From positions 3,844,001 to 3,908,000 of the forward strand of contig OZ241915.1 in NCBI GenBank assembly GCA_965203795.1: a stretch of 64,000 nucleotides of DNA. The letters are read 5' to 3'. Position 1 is the first letter of the stretch; each line of letters starts with the position of its first letter. This stretch comes from CBDBBY01 sp965203795 (lineage in GTDB: Bacteria; Pseudomonadota; Alphaproteobacteria; Rhodobacterales; Rhodobacteraceae). Of the stretch, positions 27,375 to 36,854 are shown piece after piece. The notes beneath the pieces are model-generated. The model ran no database searches. It saw nothing but the letters and a program-made list of their open reading frames with translations, and had not been told where the DNA came from. A program made the position numbers and the translations under genes.

Positions 27375-28427
27375 TCACGCCTGCAGCCTTCCGGCGAGTT
27401 CGGGGCTATCCGGCATGTAATGGCGCGCCCGGTAGATCCAGTTGATGTTGTCGAACAAGGGATGCGCGTTCCAGAACGGATTGACGTACTGCCAAACCAC
27501 TTCGCAGTCGGGCGTTGCCTCGAAGAGCACGCCCTTCGCGCCTTCGCAGACGAGCGTGTTGCCGGACGGAAGCCGCTGGCAGCCCGCCAAGTGCGTGCTG
27601 TAGAAATTCAATGCGTTCTTCCGCTCCTGGTACTTCCAGATCACTTCGCCGCTTTCCCGGTCGATTTCCCACACTTGGCTGTGCGAGAACTCCGATGCGT
27701 ACAATCCGTTCGCGAACACGAGGATCGTCCCTGAATCGATCATTTGCGCGTCGTGCTGCCCGCCGAGGCGGTCGTCCTGGAATTCCCAGAGGATCTCGCC
27801 GGTCTTGCGGCTGACGATCAGCAGCAGGTTGAGTACCTTGAAGCTGAGGAGGTAGTCGCCGTCCGGCAGCACGTCGACGGTATTGCAGTGGCCATGGACC
27901 TTTCGCTCGGCATTGCGGTGGATCGGATGCCGCTCGGCGTCGCGCCGGCTCATCCGCCACTCCCAGACGATGTCGCCGCGGGCGTCGACCTCCCTGACGA
28001 CTTCGCCCCAGAGGCCGTCCTCCGGTTCCGACCCCGGCACGCCGCCGCGGACCGCAGCGGCGAAATCTTCGTCAAGACGCTCCCATGCAGGGTAGACGCA
28101 TCCGCCGTTCGGAAGCCTCCGGGCGTCGTGGTGCTGGGCGTCGTCTAGATGCTCCCAGACGATGTTGCCCTCCCAGTCGTACTCGCGCATCGCGCCGGAG
28201 GCGAGCCGGTTCGGGTGGCGGCCGGTTCCCTTCTCGACCATCCAGAGATTGCCGTTGGGAAGAAGCATGCACCAGTTGGTGCTCTTGCCCGATACCGCCC
28301 ACCGGTGGGCCACTTCGCCCGACCGATCGATCAGGCAGGCCTCGCGGGCCTGGATCGGAGAAAACAGCGTGTATCCGGGCGTGGCGCCTTCAAGGCATCG
28401 GGTCACGCCGCTCTGGTCGATATGCAT
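27375..28427 (-). CDS. Arylsulfotransferase-like beta-propeller protein
   Basis: A 350-residue protein built of repeated propeller blades: NWCMLLPNGNLWMVEKG, YDWEGNIVWEHL, HHDARRLPNGGCVYP, DARGDIVWEWR, ISRKTGEILWEFQ-type units. Family members called arylsulfotransferase (ASST) carry the same His-containing blades (QHHDARRLPNG, VHGHCNTVDVLPDG, GGQHDAQMIDSGT). ASST enzymes transfer sulfate from one phenol to another without a nucleotide donor. There is no signal peptide, unlike periplasmic ASST, so it may be a distinct cytoplasmic branch. ATG 28427 follows the sulfatase stop by 11 bp with AGGA upstream, so the two were co-transcribed. Confidence 0.6.
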   Translation of the reverse strand: MHIDQSGVTRCLEGATPGYTLFSPIQAREACLIDRSGEVAHRWAVSGKSTNWCMLLPNGNLWMVEKGTGRHPNRLASGAMREYDWEGNIVWEHLDDAQHHDARRLPNGGCVYPAWERLDEDFAAAVRGGVPGSEPEDGLWGEVVREVDARGDIVWEWRMSRRDAERHPIHRNAERKVHGHCNTVDVLPDGDYLLSFKVLNLLLIVSRKTGEILWEFQDDRLGGQHDAQMIDSGTILVFANGLYASEFSHSQVWEIDRESGEVIWKYQERKNALNFYSTHLAGCQRLPSGNTLVCEGAKGVLFEATPDCEVVWQYVNPFWNAHPLFDNINWIYRARHYMPDSPELAGRLQA

Positions 28428-29150
28428 GGTTGTCCTTTCAGGTCAGCCGGAGGGCACGCGGGCTCTCGTCCATCTGGTGCGCCAAGTGGTTGTTCAGGCG
28501 CTCCGCGAATTCGAAGCGCGTCCCGCGGTGCGCGGGATCGTCCCAAAGATTGCAGGTTTCGTCCGGGTCCGCGGAGAGATCGTAAAGCTCGCCTCATTCC
28601 TGGTCCCGGTAGAAGCTGTAGCGCCAGTCCGGGGTCATGATCGAGCGCACGCAAGCCGGAGAGGGGAATCCGAGTCGCAGCCCGAGATCGTTGTATTCCA
28701 TGTACAGATCGTCCCGGTGGGATGCCGCCCCGTTGAGCACGTGGAGGAAGCTTTCGCCCTGCATGCCGTTGTAGGGAGGCACGCCTGCGCGGTCCAGAAT
28801 GGTGGCGGGAACGTCCACGGTCGATGCCAGCGCGTCCGTCTCCGCGCATCGCCGGGAATCGGGATCGGACCAAATGAACGGCACCCGCGTGATCGAGCGG
28901 AACGAGAGCGCTCCTTTCAGCAGCAGGTTGAAATCGCCGAGATAGTCGCCGTGGTCCGACATGAAGACGATCACCGTTTCCTCGAACCGGCCGCTTGCCT
29001 TGAGCGCATCGACCACGCGTCCAATTACGTCGTCGACAAGGGACACCATTCCGGCTGTGAGTGCCATCGCTTCGCTAAAGCTAAGTGTCCCTGGAAGTGA
29101 CCGCTAGGCCTGTCAGAGAAGTTCTATGCATTGTTGGTTCCTTTCTTCGG

Positions 29151-29381
29151 TTAAAGTACGAACGACAGGAGAAAAAGGATCAGGAATAGGAGGAACAAAA
29201 GAAGAGTGTTCCATCTGTTGCAGTACAATCTGTAAAAGATAGGCGCAGGAGTCCCGCATATCCCTGCATTCAAGGCCTCGAGAAGATACCGGTGATATTG
29301 CCATCCCCACCAAGACAGAAGTCCGAAAAAAACGATTGGAAGGAAAAGCAGAACAGTCAGAATCCACGAATAGTCGGGCAT
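29151..29381 (-). CDS. Small two-helix membrane protein in the insertion
   Basis: A 76-residue protein with two hydrophobic helices (about residues 5-27 and 58-76) and an aromatic-rich linker, WWGWQYHRYLLEAL. It lies in AT-richer DNA inserted in the sulfatase gene, between the sulfatase C-terminal half and the IS1595 element. No family was recognised. A purine-rich stretch AGGAG precedes the ATG by about 6 bases. It could be a passenger of the DNA that broke the sulfatase gene. Confidence 0.4.
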   Translation of the reverse strand: MPDYSWILTVLLFLPIVFFGLLSWWGWQYHRYLLEALNAGICGTPAPIFYRLYCNRWNTLLLFLLFLILFLLSFVL

Positions 29382-29446
29382 CGAATTCACTCCTTTCAAG
29401 AGTTCTGCTTCACCGATTAAAATAGAACCTTGATCATTTTGATGGA

Positions 29447-30657
29447 ATGGCTCATACACTTGAATCCGCGAATGCGTTGCGACCACAAGATGTTGCGTAC
29501 GGGGGTTGACGAGCCGGGCGGATTCCGCTATCGCTTGCGGCATGGCGATCCGAAGCAAGCCGATTCCGACGATCACGCGCGCGGAGCTTGAGGCGCGGTT
29601 CCCGGACGACGAGGCGTGCGCGGAGTATTTGGCGAAGATCCGCTGGCGCGGCGGGTTCCGTTGCCCGGAGTGCGGCAGCCGGAACGCGGTCCGGCTCAAG
29701 CGGCCCCGCTGCGCGCGCCAGTGCCGGGACTGCCGGAAGCAGACCTCGGCGACGGCGGGCACCTTCCTGCACCGCACGCACGTTCCGCTGAAGAAGTGGA
29801 TCGCCGCCATCCACTTGGCGGCGACGCACTCGAACGGGATCTCGGCGGCGCAGCTCAAGCAGCAGCTGGGGCTGGGCAGCGACACGACGTCCTGGCTGAT
29901 GCTTCAGAAGCTCCGCCGCGCCATGGCCTCCTCGGAAGGCGCCCTGCTTCGCGGGTTCGTCGAGGCGGACGAGACGATGGTCCCGCACCGGCGCAAGGGC
30001 GGCCCGCGGCCGAAGCCGGGCCGGAGCGCGGACGGGAAGCTCCTGATCGCGGGGGCGGTGGAGCTGAGCCCGCAGGGGGCGCCGCGGCGGCTGAAGCTCC
30101 GGCGCATCCGGGACTTCCCGGGGGATTCGCTGCGCCGGTTCGCGGAATCGGCCGTGCAGCCGGGCACGCCGCTCCGGACGGACGACTGGCTCGGATACGC
30201 GGGCATTCCCCGCCGCAGCGCGGTCACGGTCGGCGACCGGCCCGCCCACGAGGTCATGCGGTGGATCCACCGCGCGTTCTCGAACCTGAAGCGGTGGGCG
30301 ATGGGCGTATGCCACGGGTTCCGGGAGAAGCACCTCGACCGCTACCTTGCCGAGTTCGCCTTCCGGTGGAACCGGCGGCGGAACCGCCGCCACGCCTTCC
30401 TGGGCATCGTCCGCGCCGGGCTGGAGATCGGCCACGCGTCCTACAGGGATCTCGTCGGCGGCCGAGCCTGATCCGGCGTCCGGCGCAAGGGCGGACTCCG
30501 CCCGGAATCCTGGAAATCCCCCGAAACCGGCGCCGAAGCGCCCGAATCCGAAGCCAAGCCGCGTAGGCGTCGCGTCCGGATCCCGGCGAAGCCGGCCGGA
30601 AGCGGCCTTTCCCGCCTGCACAACATCTTGACGTGAGTACTCAAATGTATGAGCCAT
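29447..30657 (+). mobile_element. IS1595-family insertion sequence
   Basis: Ends ATGGCTCATACACTTGA (left) and the near-complement TCAAATGTATGAGCCAT (right). The octamer TTGATGGA flanks both ends (29439-29446 and 30658-30665), and an 8-bp duplication is the rule in this family. Length 1211 bp. It sits within AT-rich foreign DNA that itself interrupts the sulfatase. Confidence 0.85.
29542..30471 (+). CDS. IS1595-family transposase
   Basis: A 309-residue protein from ATG 29542. N-terminal zinc ribbon of the IS1595 type: FRCPECGSRNAVRLKRPRCARQCRDCRKQ with four Cys. Then the ISXO2-like DDE domain: GFVEADETMVPHRRKGG (Asp/Glu), LRTDDWLGYAG (second Asp), HRAFSNLKRWAMGVCHG with Asn/His features and EFAFRWNRRRNR at the end. 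The frame is complete. Confidence 0.85.
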   Translation: MAIRSKPIPTITRAELEARFPDDEACAEYLAKIRWRGGFRCPECGSRNAVRLKRPRCARQCRDCRKQTSATAGTFLHRTHVPLKKWIAAIHLAATHSNGISAAQLKQQLGLGSDTTSWLMLQKLRRAMASSEGALLRGFVEADETMVPHRRKGGPRPKPGRSADGKLLIAGAVELSPQGAPRRLKLRRIRDFPGDSLRRFAESAVQPGTPLRTDDWLGYAGIPRRSAVTVGDRPAHEVMRWIHRAFSNLKRWAMGVCHGFREKHLDRYLAEFAFRWNRRRNRRHAFLGIVRAGLEIGHASYRDLVGGRA

Positions 30658-31631
30658 TTGATGGATTTAATCAAGTTCAAGATTTGAACCTTTCGTCAAG
30701 GCGGGCCAATGGGCTGGTCCTCGGCGTAGAGCGTCGTAGCGCTCGTCGGAGCCTCGCCGCCGCCGGAGTCGTGGTGGTCCTTCAGCCATTTGAGCGGCGG
30801 CGGATTCCTGTGCGCGGAGTACGGCAACGCCAATTCGAACTGTTCCGGCGAATGCATGCTCCAGTACTCGCCCGGCGGATTGAACGGATGGTGCGGGTCC
30901 GGGAAGGAGACGAAGGCGAAGAACGGTTGGCCGCTGCCGCTGCGTTCGGACAGGTATGCCGCTGCGCGGTCGGCGATGTAGGTGGTCGGATACAGTTCGA
31001 CCGGAACCGGCGTGCGGAACGCCTGCGGGCAGGTGTAGTTGTGCGGCAGCTGGTTCGCCGGGTCATGAAGCGCTTTCCAGTCGGATGCCTGCTCCCTGAA
31101 CCACTGCTCATAGTGCCCTCCGCACCGGTCTCCGTGCCGCGTAACCATGTCGAAGGCTTGGAAGCCGTAGTACGGCAACGGGAGGTCGTATTTTCCTTCT
31201 CCGGCATAGCGTTCGGGCTGCTCGTGGCCGTAGTCCTCGCCAAGGTCCCTCCAAGCTTCTCCGGCGTGCTTTCCGGGTGCGTTCCTCTGCGAGAGCGGCG
31301 GCGTGTCGAGGAACGGCTGCAGATGGGATTTGCCGAAAGCAGCCGTATGGTACCCGGCGTCTGACAGCAGGTCCGCGAAGGTCCTGGCGCGGTAGGACAG
31401 GCTGCAGCCGTTGTGGCGAAGCCCGTGCCGGCTCGGATAGCGGCCCGTCATCAGGGAAGCGCGGTTTGGCATGCAGACCGGCGATGCCGCGTGCATTCCT
31501 TGGAACGGTACGCCCGCCGAGGCAATCGAGTCGATGTTCGGCGTGCGAACGACCGGATGGCCCATGCAGCTCAGCCAGTCGGCGCGATGCTAGTCGGTAA
31601 TGAAGAAAAGAAAGCTCGGTCGCTTGGTCAT

Positions 31632-31950
31632 TGCCGGTTCCGGTCCGGTGCGCCGCGAACCCCGTGCGCGAAACCGCTGGATTCGCGCGCGGCGGCCGTT
31701 CGGCTGGCCAACCCAACTGAAAGCGGCCTGAATGCGGTCGCGCCGACAGGCATTCCTTCGAAGCCGCAGGTGCAGTCGCGCTGAAGACCCGGTAAAGCGC
31801 AGGCGGAACGCGCGCAAGGAACACGGGGCAAGCCGCAGGTCTTGCGTTCGCTGCCGAGTCGTCCTTGATGAGCGCGGGCGCGATATTGGAAGGAATGAAC
31901 GGGATGGCGCCTGCAACAGCCGACCCGGCCGAAAGCCGAGGAATCCGGAC
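31632..31950. other. Divergent promoter region of sulfatase and ThDP enzyme
   Basis: About 320 bp between divergent genes. No conserved frame. I saw no palindrome like the one upstream of hpd. Confidence 0.3.
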
Positions 31951-33579
31951 GTGAATCATTCGATAGCGGATTTGGCCGCGGAATCGCTCGTTGCGAACGA
32001 AATCGACACGCTCTACGGCCTGCCGGGCCTGCAGCTGGACCCGTTTCTCGACGCCTGCTACCGCCGAAGGGACAGGCTTCGTTTCGTGCACACCCGGCAC
32101 GAGCAGGGCGCCGGCTACATGGCCATGGGCGCCAATCTGGTCACCGGCAGGCCGCAAGCCTACTGCACGGTCGCCGGCGCCGGCTTCCTGAATTCCGCGG
32201 CAGCGCTCAGCACTGCCATCGCCACCCACGCGCGCATCATCGCATTGGTCGGGCAAATTCCGCACCGTGCGATAGGCAAGGGATTCGGGCTCCTGCACGA
32301 AATCCGCGACGAGCTGGCGATCATGCGGAGTCTGACCAAGCAGGCGGAAAGCATCGTCGACCCCGGAACGGCCGCCGAGGCGTTGAGGAACGCCTTGCGT
32401 GCGCTCAAGTCAGGCGCGCCCGGGCCTGTCGGCATCGGGGTGCCGATGGACCTTTGGAAATCCGAAGTCGCTGTCGATGGCGGCCTGTCCATTCAGGATG
32501 ATCCGGCGCCGGAACCGGACATGGATGCGGTGGCCGACGCGGCCCGCCTGATGCGGCAATCGAAATCGCCGATGATCATCGTCGGCAGCGGTGCCTTGGA
32601 TCACAGCGAGGAGGTCTGTCGGCTCTCGGCGGCGCTTTCAGCGCCTGTCGTATCCTTCAGGAACGGGCACGGCGTGATGTCGTCGGACGCGCAGCTGAGG
32701 ATATCGATGCCGACCGCCCACGAGCTTTGGCCGAAAGTGGATCTGGCCATCGGCCTCGGAACCCGGCTTCAGATGCATGCCCAGGATTGGGGAACGGACG
32801 AGCGCCTGAACATCATCCATGTGACGCTCGACCAAGCGGAACTGGGGCGCGTCGTTCCACCGACAATCGGGATATGCGCCGATCTCGCGCAGGTGCTGCC
32901 TTCGCTGCTGGAACTGGTCGAGGGCGACGAAACCCCGCGCGAAGAATGGGTGCGGACGGCAATCGAGGAAAAGGCCCGAACGGAAGCGAGAGTGCGCGGG
33001 AAGCTGGGCGCGCAGCTCGACTGGCTTTCGGCCATCCGCGCCGAACTGCCCCGCGACGGCATCTTCGTCGATGAGCTCACGCAGATGGGCTACGTCTCGC
33101 GGTTCGCGTTTCCCGTGTACGGCCCCCGCACGTACGTCAGCCCCGGCTACCAAGGCACGCTCGGTTTCGGCTACGCCGCGGCGCTTGGCGCCGCCCATGC
33201 CCGCCGGGACGTGCCTGTTGTTAACATCTGCGGCGACGGCGGCGCGCTGTTCACGCTGAACGAGCTCGCTACCGGCGTTCTGCAAGATATCCCGCTGACC
33301 ACCGTGGTATTCGCGGACGGCTACTACGGCAATGTCCGTGGCCTCCAGCGCGATCATTACGGCGCCAGGTACATCGGAAACGAGCTCGCGAACCCGGATT
33401 TCGCGAAGTTCGCCGAGTCGTTCGGCGCGCAAGGACTCAGGGCCGAGACTCCTGACGCGCTTCGCGCCAGGCTCAGGGAAGGGATGGCGCACGGCGGCCC
33501 CACGATCATCGAAGTGCCCGTGGGCGAGTTCAATTCGCCGTGGGAGTTCGTGCTCATGAGCAGAAACCGGGGCGTCTGA
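31951..33579 (+). CDS. Thiamine diphosphate-dependent enzyme (acetolactate synthase-like)
   Basis: A 542-residue ThDP enzyme from GTG 31951 (VNHSIADLAAESLVANEIDT). The N-terminal PYR domain has the catalytic Glu region HTRHEQGAGYMAMGANLVTG, the central domain has PVGIGVPMDLW and VGSGALDHSEE, and the C-terminal PP domain has the Mg/ThDP motif GDGGALFTLNEL ... VFADGYYGN. The usual Asn of the GDG-N motif (as in FNDxxYG) is replaced, giving FADGYYG. It resembles the large subunits of acetolactate synthase, benzoylformate decarboxylase and glyoxylate carboligase; the specific reaction cannot be told. It stands next to hmgA in the same direction (222 bp apart), but an operon is not certain. Confidence 0.75.
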   Translation: MNHSIADLAAESLVANEIDTLYGLPGLQLDPFLDACYRRRDRLRFVHTRHEQGAGYMAMGANLVTGRPQAYCTVAGAGFLNSAAALSTAIATHARIIALVGQIPHRAIGKGFGLLHEIRDELAIMRSLTKQAESIVDPGTAAEALRNALRALKSGAPGPVGIGVPMDLWKSEVAVDGGLSIQDDPAPEPDMDAVADAARLMRQSKSPMIIVGSGALDHSEEVCRLSAALSAPVVSFRNGHGVMSSDAQLRISMPTAHELWPKVDLAIGLGTRLQMHAQDWGTDERLNIIHVTLDQAELGRVVPPTIGICADLAQVLPSLLELVEGDETPREEWVRTAIEEKARTEARVRGKLGAQLDWLSAIRAELPRDGIFVDELTQMGYVSRFAFPVYGPRTYVSPGYQGTLGFGYAAALGAAHARRDVPVVNICGDGGALFTLNELATGVLQDIPLTTVVFADGYYGNVRGLQRDHYGARYIGNELANPDFAKFAESFGAQGLRAETPDALRARLREGMAHGGPTIIEVPVGEFNSPWEFVLMSRNRGV

Positions 33580-33801
33580 GAAGCGGCGAAGCTGAACAGC
33601 GCTTGCTGGCTCAGTTCGCCGGATTCCTGAGCCGGGCATCCACGCCGAAACCAGTTACTGCGCTCTCGTCGGTGAAACGAACCGCAACGAGCTGATGCGG
33701 CGCACAGCGCCGGAACATGCATTCGACAAGCGAATGGATTACAATTGCCCGCGAATTCAATTTGAGGTGCGGCAGTCCGCATCGCGAAGCAGGGGGACGC
33801 C

Positions 33802-35175
33802 ATGAACATCGGCACGGACATTCTCGCCACCGCTCCCGACCGCATAGTGAAGGGCGGTCTGATCGAAGATGCCGATCCGGATTTCGGCTACATGCCCGGC
33901 TTCGGGAACACGCATTCCACGCAAGCCGAAACCGGAGCAATCCCGATCGGGCGCAACTCGCCGCAGCTTCCGCCGCTGGGGCTGTACGCGGAGCAGCTTT
34001 CAGGAACGGCGTTCACAGCGCCGCGGGCGGAAAACAAGCGCTCCTGGCTCTACCGCATCCTGCCCTCGGTGAAGCACGGCACCGGGTTCGCCGAAGTCGA
34101 TTGCGGCAACATCCGCACGGCGCCCTGCCGCGAAAGCGGCCTTCCTTCGATGCAGCTTCGCTGGCACCCGGTCCCGGTGCCCGAAGGCGAGGATCTCGAC
34201 TTCGTCAGCGGGCTTTCGACGATCACGACTTGCGGGGACGCCTCGGCGCAGGCCGGCATGGCCAGCCACGTCTACACCGTCAACGCGTCAATGCATCGCA
34301 AGGCTTTCATGAGCAGTGACGGCGAACTGCTGATCGTTCCGCAGCTGAACAGCATCAAGCTGGCGACCGAATTCGGCATCATCGTTGCGTCGCCGGGCGA
34401 AATCGCGGTCATCCCCAAAGGGGTGCGGTTCCGGGTCGAGCTGGTTGAAGGCCCGGCGCGGGGTTACGTCTGCGAGAATTACGGCTCGGCGTTCACGCTC
34501 CCGGAGCGCGGACCCATCGGTGCCAATTGCCTCGCGAACGCGCGGGACTTCCTCTACCCCGCGGCGGCCTACGAGGACATTGAGGCCGAGCACGAGCTCT
34601 TCGTCAAATCCCAGGGCCGGATGTTCCGGACGGTGCTTCCGCAGTCACCGATCGATGTGGTCGCATGGCACGGCAACTACGCTCCGTACAAGTACGACCT
34701 GAGGCGGTTTGCGCCGGTCGGGGCGATCCTGTTCGACCATCCCGACCCGTCGATCTACACGGTGCTCACGTCGCAGTCCGACACGCCGGGCACCGCGAAC
34801 GCTGATTTCGTGATCTTTCCGGAACGCTGGCTGGTCATGGAGGACAGCTTCCGGCCGCCTTGGTACCATATGAACGTCATGTCGGAGTTCATGGGGCTGA
34901 TCTACGGTGCCTACGACGCCAAGCCGGAAGGCTTCAAGCCGGGCGGCATGAGCCTGCACAACGCCCTTGTGGCGCACGGTCCAGACACCGACGCATTCGA
35001 AGCGGCCTCGAACAAGGTGCTTGAGCCGGAGCGGCTTTCGGGCACGATGGCGTTCATGTTCGAGACCCGGTACATGCAGGATCCCACGAAATACGCATCG
35101 AACCTTGATCTGGTCGACACGGGCTATCCCGACGCCTGGGACGGGCTGAAGCGGAATTTCCGGCGGCCGGAGTGA
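33802..35175 (+). CDS. hmgA: Homogentisate 1,2-dioxygenase
   Basis: A 457-residue intact homogentisate dioxygenase, the normal family length, which opens the homogentisate ring to maleylacetoacetate in tyrosine/phenylalanine breakdown. Family blocks are clear: YMPGFGNTHSTQAETGAIP at the start, PIDVVAWHGNYAPYKYDL, the iron-ligand segment PPWYHMNVMSEFMGLIYGAY (His and Glu), and ALVAHGPD with the third ligand His. ATG 33802 follows an AGGGGGACGCC ribosome site. The substrate-producing gene hpd at 0.5 kb is broken, so this enzyme may be orphaned unless a second hpd exists elsewhere. A MarR gene and operator belong to the hpd locus; no matching palindrome was seen here. Confidence 0.92.
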   Translation: MNIGTDILATAPDRIVKGGLIEDADPDFGYMPGFGNTHSTQAETGAIPIGRNSPQLPPLGLYAEQLSGTAFTAPRAENKRSWLYRILPSVKHGTGFAEVDCGNIRTAPCRESGLPSMQLRWHPVPVPEGEDLDFVSGLSTITTCGDASAQAGMASHVYTVNASMHRKAFMSSDGELLIVPQLNSIKLATEFGIIVASPGEIAVIPKGVRFRVELVEGPARGYVCENYGSAFTLPERGPIGANCLANARDFLYPAAAYEDIEAEHELFVKSQGRMFRTVLPQSPIDVVAWHGNYAPYKYDLRRFAPVGAILFDHPDPSIYTVLTSQSDTPGTANADFVIFPERWLVMEDSFRPPWYHMNVMSEFMGLIYGAYDAKPEGFKPGGMSLHNALVAHGPDTDAFEAASNKVLEPERLSGTMAFMFETRYMQDPTKYASNLDLVDTGYPDAWDGLKRNFRRPE

Positions 35176-35198
35176 AGGCGCAGCGTTCCGGCGGCGAA

Positions 35199-35214
35199 CG
35201 GAGCTTCGGCTCCG
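35199..35214 (+). terminator. Short UUCG hairpin after hmgA
   Basis: CGGAGC-TTCG-GCTCCG forms a 6-bp stem with a stable tetraloop 24 bp after the hmgA stop. There is no T run, so terminator function is uncertain. Confidence 0.3.
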
Positions 35215-35340
35215 CGTTGTGATCCGACATCTCGGGCGACGGGAAGCAAGAGCCGGCTTGCCGCCGCTGCGGATGCCCGCGGAATCCACGAAAGACAGAT
35301 AGCTTCAGAAGAAAGAGGCTGGGTCTCGAAGGGGTGAAAT

Positions 35341-35901
35341 TCAGCTCAAATGCGGCTCAAGCCGCTCAAGAAGGTCGCTGCCGAAGCCGCCGATAAGGGT
35401 CAGTTTCCGCACGCCGTCAGAGGTCAAATCCAGCGGCCTGCGGCTGTCGGAGATGCTCAGCGGCGAGCCGTCGGGATACTCAAGCTCGACATGCAGCGTG
35501 CGGTCGGCTCCAACGACATCCACAACCGCCTTGGCTTCCTCCTCGAACCCGATCCCCGAAAGCAGAGTGATCCGGCGTTCGTCCCGGTTCGCGGCGATGC
35601 GCCGCTTCGCGAGGGCCCCAAGGTGATCGTCGCCGTGCTTCGGCTTCAGAATGCTTTCGCTGAAGTGGATGTATGCAGCTCGAGGCGTCAGGCCTCCGAA
35701 TTCCTTGGCTGGCGCGTCCTTCCGATCCTCGAAGTGGAACACGTCCAATTCCGGGTCGAGCCCGTAATGGGCATGGGTCATCCGCTTCAGCGCATCCGAC
35801 AGGGCGAAATGATCGGCGTCAAGAATTCCGCTCAGGTCGTTGCCCAAGCGGTTCTTCCCCGAGCGTGGCGGACCGGAGATCAGCACCAGCAGGTATTTCA
35901 T
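35341..35901 (-). CDS. P-loop nucleotide kinase-like protein (dNMP kinase type)
   Basis: A 186-residue protein from ATG 35901; an ATG 15 codons upstream is also open. It has a Walker A loop, SGPPRSGKNRLG, and a pattern seen in phage-type deoxynucleoside monophosphate kinases: FALSDALKRMTHAHYGL (substrate-binding helix), FEDRKDAPAKEFGGLTPRAA (conserved Lys and LTPR) and HFSESILKPKHGDDHLGALA. The likely reaction is ATP-dependent phosphorylation of a nucleotide, but substrate is inferred from pattern only. It may be a phage-derived gene. It is convergent with hmgA. Confidence 0.5.
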   Translation of the reverse strand: MKYLLVLISGPPRSGKNRLGNDLSGILDADHFALSDALKRMTHAHYGLDPELDVFHFEDRKDAPAKEFGGLTPRAAYIHFSESILKPKHGDDHLGALAKRRIAANRDERRITLLSGIGFEEEAKAVVDVVGADRTLHVELEYPDGSPLSISDSRRPLDLTSDGVRKLTLIGGFGSDLLERLEPHLS

Positions 35902-36166
35902 GGGACCGGTCGCCGCATCGCGTCTGCTGCGCCTTCCTGCGTTCACAACTTACTGTCGACAGGCACGGCCATTGCAGAAAGCCGACCGGGTTCCAAGGCC
36001 GCGGCCAAGCGGGAAGCCTTCGGCCAAGGGGATGGATGCCGTTGGAATACGGTCGGCAGTACGGACCGAAGAAGTCCGCCTTCATGGGCTTGGGTGCAAC
36101 CTCGCCTATTTTGGCACGATCACTGCAATTGGGCCGGCGGGATCAGCTGCCGGATGACGAACCCGC

Positions 36167-36682
36167 TCAGTTGGTTTCCAGATTCCGGAAACGGACGATT
36201 TCGTCTTGGATCGTCCGCTTCAGCTTCTTGTCCCGAAGATCCTCCCGGTAGCCGATCACGGCTCCGATGAGAGGAGCTATGACTTGGGCAAGGCCGCCGA
36301 TCAGGAAGCCGATCACGGGAATTATGGAAATCAGCGCGCCGACGATCAATCCGAATATCGCGCCGAACGTCGCGCCGGGATATTCCCGGAAGGCGTAAAG
36401 CACGCAGTCGAGAAGCTTGCGTCCGACATGAATCACGACGCCGCCCGCGTGCACAACGGCCTTGGACATGTCCTTCAAGCGGCGGCGGGCTTCCGCCCAT
36501 TTGTCGGCGTTCACGCCGGGAAGATTGTCCAGATTGTCGATAAGCCGATCAACATCCCGCTCCGTGCCGTCTAGCCCGGCGAACCGGTAGCTTTTCAGCT
36601 CGGCAATGTCGTCCTCGGTTAGCTTTTCCGCTTCGCCCGTGAACCGCTCGCCGGTAGTTAGGTCTTCCGCGTTGATCCGCAC
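36167..36682 (-). CDS. Membrane protein of unknown family, paralogue 1
   Basis: A 171-residue protein from GTG 36682, chosen because GGGAG precedes it and the paralogue at 39330 starts the same way. An acidic N-terminal part (AEKLTEDDIAELKSYRFAGL) is followed by a helix with HAGGVVIHVGRKLLDCVLYAF, a glycine-rich membrane hairpin YPGATFGAIFGLIVGALISI, a second one (IPVIGFLIGGLAQVIAPLIG), and a basic tail. The protein at 38794-39330 has the same plan and many identical residues (VIxVGRKLLDCVL, GATFGAIFG/NTTFGAIFG). Family unknown to me. The two-helix Gly-rich part resembles glycine-zipper proteins. Confidence 0.6.
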   Translation of the reverse strand: MRINAEDLTTGERFTGEAEKLTEDDIAELKSYRFAGLDGTERDVDRLIDNLDNLPGVNADKWAEARRRLKDMSKAVVHAGGVVIHVGRKLLDCVLYAFREYPGATFGAIFGLIVGALISIIPVIGFLIGGLAQVIAPLIGAVIGYREDLRDKKLKRTIQDEIVRFRNLETN

Positions 36683-36854
36683 TTGCGTTCTCCCGTTCCG
36701 TTTTTGTGAGACTGTTCCGGGGCTGCCGGTAGGCTGTAGGACATTTAAGTGCTGCAATGCGCCTCTTCAAGGCGCGCGGTTCCGATAGCGTCGGCGAGTG
36801 TGCTCCGGATCAGCCGGTACGATGCCCCATACCTCGAAAGCTACGGCAAATGCG

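Larger units (their letters stand above)
28438..31631 (-). pseudogene. Sulfatase gene with two stop codons and a 1.6-kb insertion
   Basis: From ATG 31631 the frame reads TKRPSFLFFITD-stop-HRADWLSCMGHPVVRTPN. Sulfatases have ITDQHRAD here, so a CAG has become TAG (31590-31592). The active-site box SPVCMPNRASLMTGRYPS with the formylglycine Cys (CxPxR) is intact. The frame ends near 30703, where foreign DNA follows, and resumes at about 29085 as SEAMALTAGMVSLVDDVIG, then SDHGDYLGDFNLLLKGA. A second stop, TGA at 28594-28596, replaces the expected Trp in RDQE-stop-GELYDLSADPDE. The natural stop is at 28438. Three independent lesions make this a clear pseudogene upstream of the still intact arylsulfotransferase-like and cupin genes. 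Confidence 0.88.
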
